Origin: Catenulispora sp. EB89
GTDB taxonomy: Bacteria > Actinomycetota > Actinomycetes > Streptomycetales > Catenulisporaceae
NCBI RefSeq assembly: GCF_041261445.1
Contig: NZ_JBGCCU010000016.1
Location: forward strand, 186,001-250,000
Length of the DNA: 64,000 nt
Direction of reading: 5' to 3'
In this document: positions 32,807 to 43,388 of the stretch, piece after piece
How the letters are laid out: the number at the start of each line of letters is the position of its first letter
Numbering within the stretch: position 1 is the stretch's first letter
Notes under the pieces: model-generated
The model's input: only the letters and a program-made list of their open reading frames with translations
What the model was told of the DNA's origin: nothing
Database searches by the model: none
Translations under genes and position numbers: made by a program

Positions 32807-33541
32807 TCAGCCGCGCTGGAGCATCCGCTCCAGGCCGTCCAGGAGGAAGTCGAGCGCGAACGTGAACTCGACGTCGTCGTCGCAGGGCCCGAGGACGCCG
32901 GAGTGAGCGACGGCGAGCGCCATCTCGGCGACGAAGGGGAAAGCGGGGCGGAGCTGGTCGGCAATGGCGGCGGCGGTCTCGGGGTCGCCGTCTCCGGAGT
33001 CGTCGAAGAGCATCTGGGTGAAGCCGAGCAGGCGGCTGCCGAGGATGTGCAGGGCGTGATGCGCCTGGGCGACGGTGAAGCCGCCTTCGCGCAGGACGCC
33101 GAGGACGGCGTCGATGTACCGGATCGTGGCGGGTCCCGGTGCGGTTCGCGTCTCGATCGGCTGTGGGGCCCAGGGGTGGGCCAGGACGACGGCGCGGGCG
33201 GCGAGTGACATCCGGCGTAGCGAGGACTTCCAGTCGACGCGGTCGGCGCGGTCGGCGTCCTCGGTGCGGTCAGCGTCCTCGGGGCCGCCGGCGACATCGA
33301 CGGTGCCCGTCGGGATCTCGCCGATCACCGCGTCGACCATGCCGTCGAGCAGGTCGTCCTTGGTGCGGACGTGGGTGTAGAGGGACATCGCTTCGACGCC
33401 CAGCTCCTGCGCGACCCTGCGCATGCTGATCGACTCGATGCCCTCCCGGTCCGCCAGCCCGATCCCGGCCGCCACCACCCGATCCCTGGTCAGCGGAGTG
33501 CGGCGTGCGGCGCCTGTCTTGCCCGGTCCGGCGATCTTCAT
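32807..33541 (-). CDS. TetR-family regulator with TetR_C-type ligand domain
   Basis: 244 residues from ATG 33541 (GGGAGGATGGACC before it; an upstream in-frame ATG at 33577 lacks support). HTH: LTRDRVVAAGIGLADREGIESISMRRVAQELGVEAMSLYTHVRTKDDLLDGM, the MSLYTHV pattern of the TetR/ActR-II subgroup. The C-terminal domain includes HPWAPQPIETRTAPGPATIRYIDAVLGVL. It faces an MDR oxidoreductase with three near-perfect palindromes between them. An acidic insertion (PEDADRTEDADRADRVD) looks like a small repeat. Confidence 0.92.
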   Translation of the reverse strand: MKIAGPGKTGAARRTPLTRDRVVAAGIGLADREGIESISMRRVAQELGVEAMSLYTHVRTKDDLLDGMVDAVIGEIPTGTVDVAGGPEDADRTEDADRADRVDWKSSLRRMSLAARAVVLAHPWAPQPIETRTAPGPATIRYIDAVLGVLREGGFTVAQAHHALHILGSRLLGFTQMLFDDSGDGDPETAAAIADQLRPAFPFVAEMALAVAHSGVLGPCDDDVEFTFALDFLLDGLERMLQRG

Positions 33542-33607
33542 GGGTCCATCCTCCCGAAGGCGGCTCCTGTCGTTCAAGGAGACCTTCGAGGAGACCTCCC
33601 TTGACGT

Positions 33608-33662
33608 CCTTACGCCGTAAGGCTTAACCTTACAGCGTAAGAGACATCCTTACACCGTAAGG
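33608..33662. promoter_or_regulatory. Three TetR operators spaced exactly 20 bp apart
   Basis: CCTTACGCCGTAAGG (33608), CCTTACAGCGTAAGA (33628) and CCTTACACCGTAAGG (33648) are inverted repeats CCTTAC-nnn-GTAAGG. Start-to-start distance is exactly 20 bp in both cases, close to two helical turns, so bound dimers would lie on one DNA face. They lie between the divergent TetR gene (33541) and MDR gene (33681); the third ends 18 bp before the MDR ATG and just before its ribosome binding site GAGGAGG. Confidence 0.9.
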
Positions 33663-33680
33663 CCGAGGAGGGGCAGGGCC

Positions 33681-34694
33681 ATGACGACCGATTCACCCAC
33701 GATGAAGGCGATCATCCAGCGCGGCTACGGAGCACCCGAGCGCGTTCTCCAGCTCGATGACACGCCCAGACCGTCGCCCGGCGACGGCGACGTCCTCATC
33801 CGCGTCCGAGCCACGAGCGTCAACACCCCGGACTCGGCCACCGTCGCGGGGGTGCCGTACGTCCTTCGCGCGCAGGCCGGGCTGCGGCGGCCGAAGCAGG
33901 CGGTCCGGGGCAGCGACGTCGCCGGCACCGTGGAGGCGGTGGGCCGGGACGTCACCGATCTCCGGCCCGGCGACGAGGTGTTCGGGTCGCTGTGGGGCAG
34001 CGCGAACAGCTCGAAGACCGGGACGTTCGCGGAGTTCACCGTCGTGCCGGCATCCCAGCTCGTGAAGAAGCCGGCCGGGCTCAGCTTCGAGGAGGCCGCG
34101 GCGTCGGTCATGACCGGGCTGACCTCGCTGCTCGCGATGCGCGACGCGGGCCGGGTGCGCCCCGGCACGCGCGTGCTCGTCAACGGGGCCTCCGGCGGCG
34201 TCGGGACGATGGCGGTCCAGATCGCCAAGTCGCTCGGGGCCGAGGTGACGGGAGTGTGCAGCGCCCGCAACGCCGAGCTGGTCCGGTCGCTCGGTGCGGA
34301 CCACGTCATCGACTACGCGGAGCAGGACTTCACCAAGGGCGAGGCCCGGTACGACGTCATCCTGGACAACGTGCTGAACCACCCGCCGAAGGCCGTCGCA
34401 CGGCTGCTGACGCCGCAGGGGGTGTTCATCCCGAACAGCCTCGGGATCAGCGGAGGGCTGCTGGCCGGCCTGCCGCGGATGGCGCGGGCGGCGTTGATGG
34501 GCAAGGGCTCCACCGACGTCAAGTTCATCACGCTCGCCGTGGACCACGAGAACCTGAACGAGCTTGTCCGTCTCCTGGAGACCGGGGAGGTCAAGGCCGT
34601 CATCGAGCAGACCTATCCGCTCGACGACACCGCCGGGGCCATCACCCGCGTGTTGGGGCACCACGCGCGCGGCAAGATCGCCATCACTGTCTAG
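33681..34694 (+). CDS. NAD(P)-dependent MDR oxidoreductase (quinone reductase-like)
   Basis: 337 residues. Medium-chain dehydrogenase: N-terminal GroES-like domain (VLIRVRATSVNTPDS, GSDVAGTVEAVGRDVTDLRPGDEVFG), then the Rossmann fold with LVNGASGGVGTMAVQIAKSLGAEVTGV. No catalytic or structural zinc cysteines are seen at the usual places, so it belongs to the zinc-free quinone-reductase side of the family. Strong GAGGAGG ribosome binding site. Regulated by the divergent TetR through three operators (inference from sites). Confidence 0.92.
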   Translation: MTTDSPTMKAIIQRGYGAPERVLQLDDTPRPSPGDGDVLIRVRATSVNTPDSATVAGVPYVLRAQAGLRRPKQAVRGSDVAGTVEAVGRDVTDLRPGDEVFGSLWGSANSSKTGTFAEFTVVPASQLVKKPAGLSFEEAAASVMTGLTSLLAMRDAGRVRPGTRVLVNGASGGVGTMAVQIAKSLGAEVTGVCSARNAELVRSLGADHVIDYAEQDFTKGEARYDVILDNVLNHPPKAVARLLTPQGVFIPNSLGISGGLLAGLPRMARAALMGKGSTDVKFITLAVDHENLNELVRLLETGEVKAVIEQTYPLDDTAGAITRVLGHHARGKIAITV

Positions 34695-34764
34695 GCGAGG
34701 CGGCGGCGGACACAGAGCTCTGTGACACTCCTCGCGCGGCCGGGAGCACTTGCGGTCATTCCTG

Positions 34765-35295
34765 TCACCGAGGAGTACGTTCCCTGAGTTTCTCTATCGC
34801 CGCCGCGAACTCCGATTCGAACATGACCGGCCCGATTTTCTCGCGCATCATGGAGCTCCGGCGGCCCACCCGGCAGTGGACTTGGGTCTCGATCCGCTTG
34901 CCGTGCTTGGTGACGATCCAAATGGCCTTCATATGCGCGCTGTTCCGTGCGCTTCCCCGAATACGGCCCTCCTCGATGCTGCGAATCTCATCCCAACGGA
35001 GAATGTATGTGCGAACCGAGTTGCGAACCTTGAGTCCTCGGTCGCCGACGTAGATTCCGATCGTCAGAACTCTGACTACGAAGCCCGGAATCAGGACCCA
35101 CGCATTGGCGAAGAGGCCGATCCAGAACACGACCCCGACTCCGGCGGAATGCACGCCCGCGCCGACGATCAGCAGGCAGACCAGCGCCAGCCAGCTCAGA
35201 TCGACGACGGCCAGGCGCTTGGCCAGGACGCCCCGGTCGTATTCGAGCCGCTTCCACTCCCACAACGTTCGCCCTCTCCCCGCGATCGACCTCAC
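34765..35295 (-). CDS. Membrane protein with bacterial PH-like domain
   Basis: About 176 residues from a GTG at 35295; the frame is open further to a TTG at 35355 and the start is uncertain. Two hydrophobic segments (VVDLSWLALVCLLIVGAG and VGVVFWIGLFANAWVLIPGF) precede GDRGLKVRNSVRTYILRWDEIRSIEEG, a typical PH-domain core strand pair, then VTKHGKRIETQ. The size and layout match small actinobacterial two-TM PH proteins of unknown role. It stands alone, convergent with the MDR gene. Confidence 0.65.
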   Translation of the reverse strand: MRSIAGRGRTLWEWKRLEYDRGVLAKRLAVVDLSWLALVCLLIVGAGVHSAGVGVVFWIGLFANAWVLIPGFVVRVLTIGIYVGDRGLKVRNSVRTYILRWDEIRSIEEGRIRGSARNSAHMKAIWIVTKHGKRIETQVHCRVGRRSSMMREKIGPVMFESEFAAAIEKLRERTPR

Positions 35296-35410
35296 CCGTT
35301 CGTGTCGCCGGCCGGGTGCGGCGGCCGGACGTGCGCTAGAAATGATCTGTGGCAACTCAGCGCGACGACAACGGTGACGCTACTGCCCGCGCGGATTCCG
35401 GGGCGCGGCG

Positions 35411-36199
35411 GTGACCGTCCCGGAGCCGGACGCGGCGCGGGCGGCCGTGGTCGTCGTCGGCGGCCACGAGGGCGGCGCCGAGGTGGCGGTGGAGCCGTTG
35501 ATCGAGCAGGGTCCGCTGCTGCGGGCCTCGTCGGCGGGCGAGCTGCTGGAGAGCGCGGTACGGCAGGCTCTTGACGGTACTGATCTGCCAGTGTGCGTCG
35601 TGCCGATGACGTTGGGGCGCGATCCGCAGCTGGTCGCCGATACCGCCCGGACCCTGACGTGGCTGACGCGCGGCGCGGCGGCGGGGCGGGTGCTGCTGGC
35701 CGAGCCGTTCGGCAACGCGACGCTGCTGACCGGCTGGCTGCGGGTCGCGGTGGCGCGGGTCGTCGACCCGGCCGAGGCGCCGGATCTGGCGGTGCTGCTG
35801 ACCGCCAAGGCCGCCAATCCGTTCGACGACGCCGAGTTGTTCCGGATCGCACACCTGGTCAAGACGCGCGATGACCTGCCGTGGGTGGAGGTGGCGTTCC
35901 GCGGCGGCGAGCCCGACGTCGCCGAGGGCGTCGAGCGTTGCCGCCGACTCGGGGCACGCCAGGTCGTGGTGGTCCCTGCGGACTTCGGCCCCGCCACGGA
36001 CGCTCCGATCGCCGAGGTCGTCGACGGCGGGCCCCTTCTGATGCCCTCGGAGGTCTCCGGGATGCTGGCCACGCGGATCGCCGCCGCGCTGCTCAAGCTG
36101 AGCCGGGGAGACGACGGGATCGCCGCCGGGCTGGATGCCGACCACCAGCATGGACATGGTGGGACCGCTTGGCACGAGTCGGACTACGACGAAGACTGA
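35411..36199 (+). CDS. CbiX/sirohydrochlorin chelatase-like protein
   Basis: 262 residues from a GTG. The second half carries the chelatase-like pattern: LPWVEVAFRGGEPDVAEGVERCRRLGARQVVVVPADF, equivalent to the VEVAF...P.v.egl..l...Ga..vvvvP.fL region of CbiX. The first half, with VVVVGGHEGGAEVAVEP and VVPMTLGRD, would then be the paired half of a two-domain type. The acidic/His C-terminus (DADHQHGHGGTAWHESDYDED) could bind divalent metal. No cobalamin or siroheme gene is adjacent, so substrate assignment is tentative. Confidence 0.6.
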   Translation: MTVPEPDAARAAVVVVGGHEGGAEVAVEPLIEQGPLLRASSAGELLESAVRQALDGTDLPVCVVPMTLGRDPQLVADTARTLTWLTRGAAAGRVLLAEPFGNATLLTGWLRVAVARVVDPAEAPDLAVLLTAKAANPFDDAELFRIAHLVKTRDDLPWVEVAFRGGEPDVAEGVERCRRLGARQVVVVPADFGPATDAPIAEVVDGGPLLMPSEVSGMLATRIAAALLKLSRGDDGIAAGLDADHQHGHGGTAWHESDYDED

Positions 36200-36506
36200 T
36201 CGAGGGTCGCGCAGCAGCCAGCACGGTGCGGACGAGTACACCTGGGCCCGGCAGAACGAACCGGTCGGGAGCATCCGCCGCATCGGCCGGTTCGACCCTC
36301 GCACCGAGCCGGCCGCCCGAACCGCGTGATCCGCCCGCCCGAGCAAGCCGCCCGAGCGCGAGTCAGCCCTACCGCCGAGCCGACCGCCCGAACCGGCCAA
36401 TCCGGCCAATCCGGCCCACTCGCGCAAGCCGCTTGAGCCTGGGTCAGCCCTCGCACCGAGTCGGCCGCCCGACCCGACCCGCGCGCACCAGCCGCCCGAG
36501 CGCGAG
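36200..36506. other. Repeat-rich intergenic region
   Basis: No convincing gene on either strand. It is C-rich on the plus strand and made largely of degenerate GCCGCCCGA/CCGAGC elements, including three ~42-bp repeats annotated separately. It lies between the CbiX-like gene and the convergent FUSC-type gene. Confidence 0.6.
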
Positions 36507-36531
36507 TCAGCCCTCCCGCCGAGCCGACCGC
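36348..36531. repeat. Three ~42-bp direct repeats at the 3' end of the FUSC gene
   Basis: Copies near 36348-36390, 36428-36472 and 36491-36531 share AGCCGCCCGAGCGCGAGT, then CAGCCCT, then CGCCGAGCCGACCGC. The first and third differ at about two positions; the middle is more diverged. The third extends into the last codons of the FUSC-type gene, so its C-terminal residues (SARSARREG) derive from the repeat. Confidence 0.8.
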
Positions 36532-37754
36532 GCACTCTGCCCGAACCGCCCCCGCCCCACCCGAGCCAGCCGCCGGAGCCCGGCCAGCCGGGCCGACCGC
36601 TCGTGGCGGGCCGCCGCGGCGCGGTCCAGTTCCTGCAGCAGCCGTTGTGTGCGGTGCTCCAGGTCCATCTCGTCGAGGATGCGGTCGATCTCGGCGAGCA
36701 GCGAGCCGTGGAGCTGCCAGGCGTAAGGGTGCTGCTGGACGCCGTGCAGCAGCATGTCGGCGACCGTCTCGCGGTGGTCCCAGGCCGCCGACAGTTCGGC
36801 GGCCAGGCGGTTCTCCGCCTGCTCGGCGTTGTCGCTGACCGGTGTGGTCACCAGTACCGCGTAGCTGACCATGGCCGCGCCGACGTCGGCCAGCAGTTCC
36901 TGGAGGGCCTGCGCGGTGTCGGCGGGGAACAGGGGTTCGTCCTCCTTGCGACGTTTGGCCAGGTCGGTCATCGAGCGGGCCAGGACCCGGACCACGACCA
37001 CGCAGATCTCCAGGGTGTCGAGTCCGGTGCGGAGTACCAGGCGGGCGAGCAGGCCTTCGCTGATCCTCGGGTTGAGGCGCAGGCTGTCCTCGGCCTGGCG
37101 GAGGGCGGCGTCGACGTCGGCGACGGCCTGGTCGAGGCGGCGCGCCTCGTACAGGCGGCCCGCCGCGCGCTCCACGGGGACCGGGCCGTCCAGTTCCTCC
37201 CCGAGGCCCAGGAGCAGGTTGCGGGTGCGGCGGGCCAGTCCGACGATCGACTCGGCGGCCGGGTCCACCCAGACCGGCGGGGCCAGCACGACGTTGAACA
37301 GCAGCCCGACGCCGGCCCCGATCAGCGTCTCCAGGACCCGGTCCCACGCCTGGGAGGCCAGCTGGGTCACGCCCAGGACCAGCATGGCGCTGATCGCGAC
37401 CTCGTTGACGAACTCGCCGACCCGGATGAACTGCCCGACCGTGAGCGCGGCCAGGATGATCAGGCCCAGGCTCCACCACGACAGGCCGACGACGGCGCTG
37501 AACCCGACCGCGATCAGCACCCCGGCGACCACCGAGATCACCCGCCGGACACCGGTGGTGAGCGTGGCGTACAGCGTCACCTGCACGACGAGCAGCGCGG
37601 TCAGCGGAGCCGTCAGCGGAGCGGGCTCGGAGCTGAGACGCACCGCGACGGCGTACGACAGCACCGCGGCGGCGGTCGCGCGGATCGTCCACATCACGAC
37701 CGGGTCTTTGCGGTACTGCAGCAGCGACGCCGCCCGGGCCGGGAACCGCGGCAT
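36507..37754 (-). CDS. FUSC/aromatic acid exporter (ArAE)-like membrane protein
   Basis: 415 residues from ATG 37754 (AGGGGAGGG upstream; in-frame ATG at 37832 would add 26). Six membrane segments in the first ~165 residues ([36 protein letters not shown], then [28 protein letters not shown]) followed by a ~240-residue cytosolic helical half. This is a half-size FUSC/ArAE protein, common in actinobacteria and distinct from the full-size one at 28.1 kb. Transport of aromatic or other small acids is inferred. Confidence 0.85.
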   Translation of the reverse strand: MPRFPARAASLLQYRKDPVVMWTIRATAAAVLSYAVAVRLSSEPAPLTAPLTALLVVQVTLYATLTTGVRRVISVVAGVLIAVGFSAVVGLSWWSLGLIILAALTVGQFIRVGEFVNEVAISAMLVLGVTQLASQAWDRVLETLIGAGVGLLFNVVLAPPVWVDPAAESIVGLARRTRNLLLGLGEELDGPVPVERAAGRLYEARRLDQAVADVDAALRQAEDSLRLNPRISEGLLARLVLRTGLDTLEICVVVVRVLARSMTDLAKRRKEDEPLFPADTAQALQELLADVGAAMVSYAVLVTTPVSDNAEQAENRLAAELSAAWDHRETVADMLLHGVQQHPYAWQLHGSLLAEIDRILDEMDLEHRTQRLLQELDRAAAARHERSARLAGLRRLARVGRGRFGQSARSARREG

Positions 37755-37928
37755 CTGCTCGAACCCTCCCCTGGCGGCGACGACGATGAACGGAAGATGC
37801 CCGCCGGGCGGGATCCGAACCGGGACGATCACCGAATCGCCCCGCGGACCCCGTCCACGTCCCGCTCATGGAGCAGGCGCGGCGGCCTCGCCGAGTCAAG
37901 ACGTCCCGGTTGTGGGCGAATAGATCAC

Positions 37929-38693
37929 ATGGACGATGGCGCTGCATCCCCGACGACCGGTCTGCCGGAGCGGATCCGGGCGTGCCTGTTCGATCTGGAC
38001 GGTGTGCTCACCGAGACGGCGACGGTGCACGCCGCAGCGTGGAAGGAGATGTTCGACGCCTTCCTGCGTTCGCGTCCTGGGCCTTTCGTGCCGTTCGATC
38101 CGGTGGCGGACTACGACGCGTATGTCGATGGCAAGACTCGGGCCGATGGGACCAGGTCGTTTCTAGCGTCCCGGCACATCGAGCTGCCGGATGGCTCCCC
38201 CGACGACCCGCCGAGTGCCGAGACGGTCAACGGCTTGGGCAACGCCAAGAACGAGATCGTCCTGCGGCTGCTGGACTCCGACGGCGTGCACGTCTACGCC
38301 GGTTCGGTGCGGTATCTGAAGGCTGTTCAGGCGGCGGGGCTGCATCGGGCGGTGGTGTCCTCCAGCGCCAACTGCGAAAGCGTGCTCAAGGCCGCGGGGA
38401 TCGCCGACCTGTTCGAAATTCGTGTCGATGGAGTCACCATCGAAAAGGAGCACCTGCCGGGCAAGCCTGCTCCGGATACCTATCTCGCCGCAGCGCGGGA
38501 GTTGGGCGTGGACCCGGATCAGGCGGCGGTGTTCGAGGACGCCATCGCCGGCGTGCAGGCCGGGCGGGCCGGCACGTTCGGATTCGTGGTCGGCGTCGAC
38601 CGGGTCGGACAGGCCGACGCCCTGCGCGCAGCCGGTGCCGACACGGTCGTGACCGACCTGGCCGACCTGCTGGGCAAGGCGGATCAGTCGTGA
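37929..38693 (+). CDS. Beta-phosphoglucomutase family HAD phosphatase/mutase
   Basis: 254 residues. HAD motifs: [10 protein letters not shown] with Asp22 and Asp24, [14 protein letters not shown] (motif II), Lys in [11 protein letters not shown] (motif III) and [15 protein letters not shown] (motif IV). The cap contains [19 protein letters not shown] and a [18 protein letters not shown] segment, normal for the beta-PGM group that interconverts beta-glucose-1-phosphate and glucose-6-phosphate. It is followed, with GTGA overlap, by the GH65 phosphorylase that would produce its substrate. Confidence 0.93.
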   Translation: MDDGAASPTTGLPERIRACLFDLDGVLTETATVHAAAWKEMFDAFLRSRPGPFVPFDPVADYDAYVDGKTRADGTRSFLASRHIELPDGSPDDPPSAETVNGLGNAKNEIVLRLLDSDGVHVYAGSVRYLKAVQAAGLHRAVVSSSANCESVLKAAGIADLFEIRVDGVTIEKEHLPGKPAPDTYLAAARELGVDPDQAAVFEDAIAGVQAGRAGTFGFVVGVDRVGQADALRAAGADTVVTDLADLLGKADQS

Positions 38694-41044
38694 TTCAGCA
38701 TCCGTCGTATGCGGTGGAGCCGTGGAGTCTGCGGGAGACGGAGCTGGGCCTGGATGTGCTGGGTCAGAGCGAGTCGGTGTTCGCTTTGGGTAACGGCCAC
38801 ATCGGGTGGCGGGGCAATCTCGATGAGGGTGAGCCGCACGGCCTGCCCGGGTCGTATCTGAACGGTGTGTACGAGTCCCGTCCGCTGCCCTATGCCGAAG
38901 CCGGATACGGCGACCCTGAAGCGGGTCAGACGGTCATCAACGTGACCAACGGCAAGGTGATCCGGCTGATGGTCGACGATTCGCCGTTCGACCTGCGCTA
39001 TGGAAGATGTCTCGGCCATGAGCGGGTTCTGGACTTCCGTACCGGCCTGCTGGAGCGGGAGGTGGAGTGGGAGTCGCCGGCCGGTAAGCAGGTGAAGGTC
39101 CGCTCGACCAGGTTGGTATCGCTGGTACAGCGCTCGGTAGCGGCGATCGCCTACGAGGTGGAAGCCGTCGATTCCGAGCTGTGGGTGGTGATCCAGTCCG
39201 AGCTGGTCGCCAACGAGGAGCTTCCGCGGGCCGAAGACGATCCGCGTGTGGCGGCCGTCTTGGAGGCGCCGTTACGACCCGAGGAGCACAGCAGCCGCCC
39301 GGCCGGGGCCGTGTTGGTGCACCGCACCGCTGTCAGCGGACTGCGGGTCGCCGCTGCCATGGATCACGAGGTGCAGGCGCCGCCGTCACTCAACGAGACC
39401 GTGGAGTGCTTCGAAGACCTGGCCCGCTACACCATCACCGCCACGCTGAAGCCCGGCGAGCGGCTACGGCTGATCAAATACGTCACCTACGGCTGGTCCC
39501 AGCAGCGCTCCGAGCCTGCGGTCCGCGCCCAAGTGGAGGCCGCGCTGGCGGCCGCGACCCGCACCGGCTGGGACGGCCTGGCCGCCGAGCAACGGACCTT
39601 CCTGGATGATTTCTGGGCCCGCGCCGACGTCGAGGTCGAAGGCGACGCCGAGATCCAGCAGGCAGTGCGGTTCGGGCTGTTCCACGTGTTGCAGGCCGGT
39701 GTCAGAGCCGAGGGCCGGGCCATCCCGGCGAAGGGGCTGACCGGCACCGGATACGACGGCCATGCCTTCTGGGACACCGAGAGTTTCGTTCTCCCAGTCC
39801 TGACATACACCGTCCCGCACGCCGCCGCCGATGCCCTGCGCTGGCGCTGCGACACCCTGCCGCAGGCGTTGGACCGCGCCGGCCAGCTGGGATTGAAAGG
39901 TGCTGCGTTTCCCTGGCGCACCATCACCGGGGCCGAATGCTCCGGCTACTGGCCGGCCGGCACCGCCGCCTTCCACGTCGGCGCCGACATCGCCGATGCG
40001 GTGATCCGCTACATCGCCGCCACCGGCGATGTCGAGTTCGAGAAGACCACCGGCCTGGAGCTGCTGGTCCAAACGGCCCGGCTGTGGCGGTCGCTCGGCC
40101 ATCACGACCCGCAGGGCCGGTTCCGCATCGACGGCGTCACCGGACCCGATGAGTATTCCGCGATCGCCGACAACAACGTCTACACAAACCTGATGGCGCA
40201 ACACAATCTGTCCTGCGCCGCCATGGTCGCCGAACGCTACCCGGACAAGGCCCTGGAACACGGCGTCAACGCTGAGGAAGCGGCCTCCTGGCGGGACGCG
40301 GCCGCAGCCATGTACGTGCCCTACGACGACGTACTCGGCGTCCATCCCCAGGCCGACGGCTTCACCACCCACGAATACTGGGACTTCGCCGGCACCACCC
40401 CGGAGCAGTATCCGCTGCTGCTGCACTTCCCCTACTTCGACCTGTACCGCAAACAAGTCGTCAAACAGGCCGACCTAGTTCTGGCTATGCATCGACGCCC
40501 GGCGGCCTTCACCGACGAGCAGAAAGCCCGCAACTTCGACTACTACGAAGCCCTCACTGTGCGGGACTCCTCACTGTCGGCCTGCACTCAGGCGGTGTTG
40601 GCCGCCGAGGTCGGGCACCTCCAGCTGGCCGCCGACTACCTGGCCGAAGCCGCCCTGATGGACCTGGACGACCTGGAGCACAACACCCGCGACGGACTGC
40701 ACGTCGCCTCCCTGGCCGGAACCTGGATCGCGCTGGTCGCCGGACTCGCCGGGATGCGCGAACACCAAGACACCCTCTGCTTCAAACCACGACTCCCCGC
40801 AGGCATCACCCGACTCGCCGTCAACCTGTGCGTGCGTGAGAGCAGGCTCCGCATCGAAGTCACCGCCAAGACCATCACGTACCGACTCCTCGACGGCCCC
40901 ACCCTGCACCTGCTGCACCACGACCAACCCATCGACGTCGCCGCCGACGCCCCGGTCACCCGGCAGATCACCCGGATACCGCCCACCACCCCGCCGCACC
41001 AACCCCCCGGCCGCGAACCGCTCCGCAGGGAGCCGCCGACATGA
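38690..41044 (+). CDS. Glycoside hydrolase family 65 disaccharide phosphorylase
   Basis: 784 residues from a GTG overlapping the previous stop. GH65 enzymes phosphorolyse maltose, trehalose, kojibiose or similar alpha-glucosides, releasing beta-glucose-1-phosphate. N-terminal beta-sandwich (1-~270) begins with [13 protein letters not shown]-type sequence ([12 protein letters not shown]); the (alpha/alpha)6 catalytic domain contains [17 protein letters not shown] and [20 protein letters not shown] with the candidate general acid Glu488, and the phosphate-site KQADLVLAM. Specificity cannot be told from sequence; location beside otsAB suggests trehalose. Stop overlaps the otsA start (ATGA). Confidence 0.93.
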   Translation: MIQHPSYAVEPWSLRETELGLDVLGQSESVFALGNGHIGWRGNLDEGEPHGLPGSYLNGVYESRPLPYAEAGYGDPEAGQTVINVTNGKVIRLMVDDSPFDLRYGRCLGHERVLDFRTGLLEREVEWESPAGKQVKVRSTRLVSLVQRSVAAIAYEVEAVDSELWVVIQSELVANEELPRAEDDPRVAAVLEAPLRPEEHSSRPAGAVLVHRTAVSGLRVAAAMDHEVQAPPSLNETVECFEDLARYTITATLKPGERLRLIKYVTYGWSQQRSEPAVRAQVEAALAAATRTGWDGLAAEQRTFLDDFWARADVEVEGDAEIQQAVRFGLFHVLQAGVRAEGRAIPAKGLTGTGYDGHAFWDTESFVLPVLTYTVPHAAADALRWRCDTLPQALDRAGQLGLKGAAFPWRTITGAECSGYWPAGTAAFHVGADIADAVIRYIAATGDVEFEKTTGLELLVQTARLWRSLGHHDPQGRFRIDGVTGPDEYSAIADNNVYTNLMAQHNLSCAAMVAERYPDKALEHGVNAEEAASWRDAAAAMYVPYDDVLGVHPQADGFTTHEYWDFAGTTPEQYPLLLHFPYFDLYRKQVVKQADLVLAMHRRPAAFTDEQKARNFDYYEALTVRDSSLSACTQAVLAAEVGHLQLAADYLAEAALMDLDDLEHNTRDGLHVASLAGTWIALVAGLAGMREHQDTLCFKPRLPAGITRLAVNLCVRESRLRIEVTAKTITYRLLDGPTLHLLHHDQPIDVAADAPVTRQITRIPPTTPPHQPPGREPLRREPPT

Positions 41045-42606
41045 CCGGAGCGGCCACCGAACGGCCGAATCCGCACCAGCCGCAGGCCGCGAACCCGGAT
41101 GCTGCGGATGCGCGCCGCACGGCGGTTGCAGAGAATCGCCCTGTGGGAGCCACGACGGGGCGCGACGCGGATTTCCTGGTGGTCGCCAACCGGCTGCCGG
41201 TGGATCTGGAGCAGCTGGAGGACGGGACCGAGCGGTGGCGTCCGAGCCCCGGCGGTCTGGTCAGCGCGTTGGAGCCGTTTCTGCGCCGCCGTAACGGCGC
41301 CTGGATCGGCTGGTCCGGACGGGCCGATCTGGACGTGGCCTCGTTCGACGACGACGGCCTGCTGATGCACCCGGTGCGGCTGTCCTCCGACGAGGTCCGG
41401 GACTACTACGAAGGCTTCTCCAACGCCACGCTGTGGCCGCTGTACCACGACGTCATCGTCCCGCCGGTGTTCGAGCGGTCCTGGTGGGACAGCTACGTCA
41501 CGGTCAACCAGCGCTTCGCCGACGCCGCCGCGGCAGCGGCGGCTAAGGGCGCGACCGTGTGGGTGCAGGACTACCAGCTCCAGCTCGTCCCGGCGATGCT
41601 GCGCGAAAAACGCCCCGACCTGAGCATCGGTTTCTTCCTGCACATCCCGTTTCCCCCGGTCGAGCTGTTCAGGCAGCTCCCGTGGCGGACCGAGATCGTG
41701 CGCGGCCTGTTGGGAGCCGACGTCGTCGGGTTCCAGATGCCCGGAGGCGCCCAGAACTTCCTGTGGCTGACGCGCCAACTGCTCGGTCTGGAACCGACGA
41801 GAGCGGCCGTCCGGGTCCGCAGTCGCCCCGGGTCGGTGCCGTTCGACGGCCGGCAGGTGCGCGTCGGCGCGTTCCCCATCTCCATCGACGCCGCAGGCTT
41901 CAACAAGCTGTCACGAAAGGCCCAGACCGCCGAACGCGCCCGGAGACTGCGCTCGGACATGGGGGATCCCCGCCGCCTACTGCTGGGAGTGGACCGGCTG
42001 GACTACACCAAGGGCATCGACATACGAGTGCGAGCCCTGCGCGAACTGCTCGTCTCCGGACGCGTGGACCCGGAGTCCGTGGCCATGATCCAGGTCGCCA
42101 CGCCGAGCCGTGAGCGCGTCGGGCAATACAAGGCGATGCGGCGCAGCATCGAGGAACAGGTCGGGCGACTCAACGGCGAGTTCGGGCGGGTCGGACGGCC
42201 CATCGTGCACTACCTGCACCAGCCGATGGACCGGGACGAGCTCGTCGCGCTCTACTGCGCAGCCGACATCATGGTGGTCACGCCGCTCCGCGACGGGATG
42301 AACCTGGTCTGCAAGGAGTACGTCGCCAGCCGCCACGACCTCGACGGAGTGCTGGTGCTCTCCGAGTTCGCCGGCGCGGCGGCCGAACTGACCGAGGCCT
42401 TGCTGGTCAACCCGCACGACCTCGACGGCGTCGCGCATGCGCTGGAACGAGCGGTGACCATGGACCCGTTAGAGGAACGGACGAGGATGCGGACCCTGCA
42501 CCGGCAGGTGATGACCCACGACGTGGGCCGGTGGGCACGGTCCTTCCTCGACTTCCTGGACCCCGACGCGGCCACGACCGCCGGTGGGGAAGCAGGGCCC
42601 CAGTGA
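41041..42606 (+). CDS. otsA: Trehalose-6-phosphate synthase
   Basis: 521 residues. GT20 enzyme joining UDP-glucose (or another NDP-glucose) and glucose-6-phosphate. Motifs: [73 protein letters not shown] and [16 protein letters not shown]. The N-terminal ~40 residues before [10 protein letters not shown] are extra and low-complexity ([21 protein letters not shown]). ATGA overlap with GH65 upstream and GTGA overlap with otsB downstream, so all four genes are translationally coupled. Confidence 0.96.
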   Translation: MTGAATERPNPHQPQAANPDAADARRTAVAENRPVGATTGRDADFLVVANRLPVDLEQLEDGTERWRPSPGGLVSALEPFLRRRNGAWIGWSGRADLDVASFDDDGLLMHPVRLSSDEVRDYYEGFSNATLWPLYHDVIVPPVFERSWWDSYVTVNQRFADAAAAAAAKGATVWVQDYQLQLVPAMLREKRPDLSIGFFLHIPFPPVELFRQLPWRTEIVRGLLGADVVGFQMPGGAQNFLWLTRQLLGLEPTRAAVRVRSRPGSVPFDGRQVRVGAFPISIDAAGFNKLSRKAQTAERARRLRSDMGDPRRLLLGVDRLDYTKGIDIRVRALRELLVSGRVDPESVAMIQVATPSRERVGQYKAMRRSIEEQVGRLNGEFGRVGRPIVHYLHQPMDRDELVALYCAADIMVVTPLRDGMNLVCKEYVASRHDLDGVLVLSEFAGAAAELTEALLVNPHDLDGVAHALERAVTMDPLEERTRMRTLHRQVMTHDVGRWARSFLDFLDPDAATTAGGEAGPQ

Positions 42607-43388
42607 CCGCCGCCGAGTCGCTGCCGCCGGAGCTGCGGCAGGCCATCGCCGGCCTCGCCCGCACACCCCGGCTGCTCGTGGTCTGCGACTACGACGGAAC
42701 GCTCTCGCCGATCGTCGCCGATCCGGCGAAGGCAGTGCCGCGTCCGGAGTCGGTGCGGGCCCTGCGAGCGCTGGCCGACCTGGCCGACACCACCGCAGGC
42801 GTCATCTCCGGCCGAGCGCTGCGTGACCTGGCGGCGTTGTCTGGACTACCGGCCGAGGTACACCTGATCGGCAGCCACGGCGCGGAGTTCGACGCGGGAT
42901 TCGCCCACGCGCTGGACGACGAGACGCAGGCGCTGCGACAGCGACTGCAAGCCGAGCTGGAACGCCTCGTCGGCCGGAGCCCCGGTGTGCTGTTGGAGCT
43001 GAAGCCGGCCAGCATCGCCGTACACGTACGCCGGGCCGAGCCGACGATCGGCGCCTCCGTCCTGGAAGCAGTCCGCACCGGCCCGGCACAGTGGGACGGC
43101 GTGCAGGTGACCGAGGGCAAAGCCGTGATCGAGCTGGCCGTCGTCGAGACCGACAAAGGCGAAGCCCTGGACATGCTGCGCCGCCAGGCCGACGCCACCG
43201 CCGCACTGTTCGTCGGCGACGACGTCACCGACGAAAAAGCCTTCGCGCGCCTCACCGGACCGGACGTCGGCGTGAAGGTCGGCCACGGCGAAACCCTGGC
43301 CGAATACTCCATACCGGACACCGAAGACGTCGCGGTGATGCTGGACTACCTCCTGGCAGAACGACGCGCGAGCCGCTTGTCAGGCTGA
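42603..43388 (+). CDS. otsB: Trehalose-6-phosphate phosphatase
   Basis: 261 residues from a GTG overlapping the otsA stop. HAD motif I is [11 protein letters not shown] (Asp29, Asp31), motif [15 protein letters not shown], the cap has GSHGAEFD and [16 protein letters not shown], motif III Lys in [10 protein letters not shown], motif [14 protein letters not shown]. It removes phosphate from trehalose-6-phosphate. Its last nine bases overlap the convergent galU. Confidence 0.95.
   Translation: MTAAESLPPELRQAIAGLARTPRLLVVCDYDGTLSPIVADPAKAVPRPESVRALRALADLADTTAGVISGRALRDLAALSGLPAEVHLIGSHGAEFDAGFAHALDDETQALRQRLQAELERLVGRSPGVLLELKPASIAVHVRRAEPTIGASVLEAVRTGPAQWDGVQVTEGKAVIELAVVETDKGEALDMLRRQADATAALFVGDDVTDEKAFARLTGPDVGVKVGHGETLAEYSIPDTEDVAVMLDYLLAERRASRLSG

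Noticed and set aside
37868-38689. 274-codon N-terminal extension of the GH65 gene
   Set aside because: It is an out-of-frame reading of the beta-phosphoglucomutase gene; the true GH65 start is the GTG overlapping that gene's stop.
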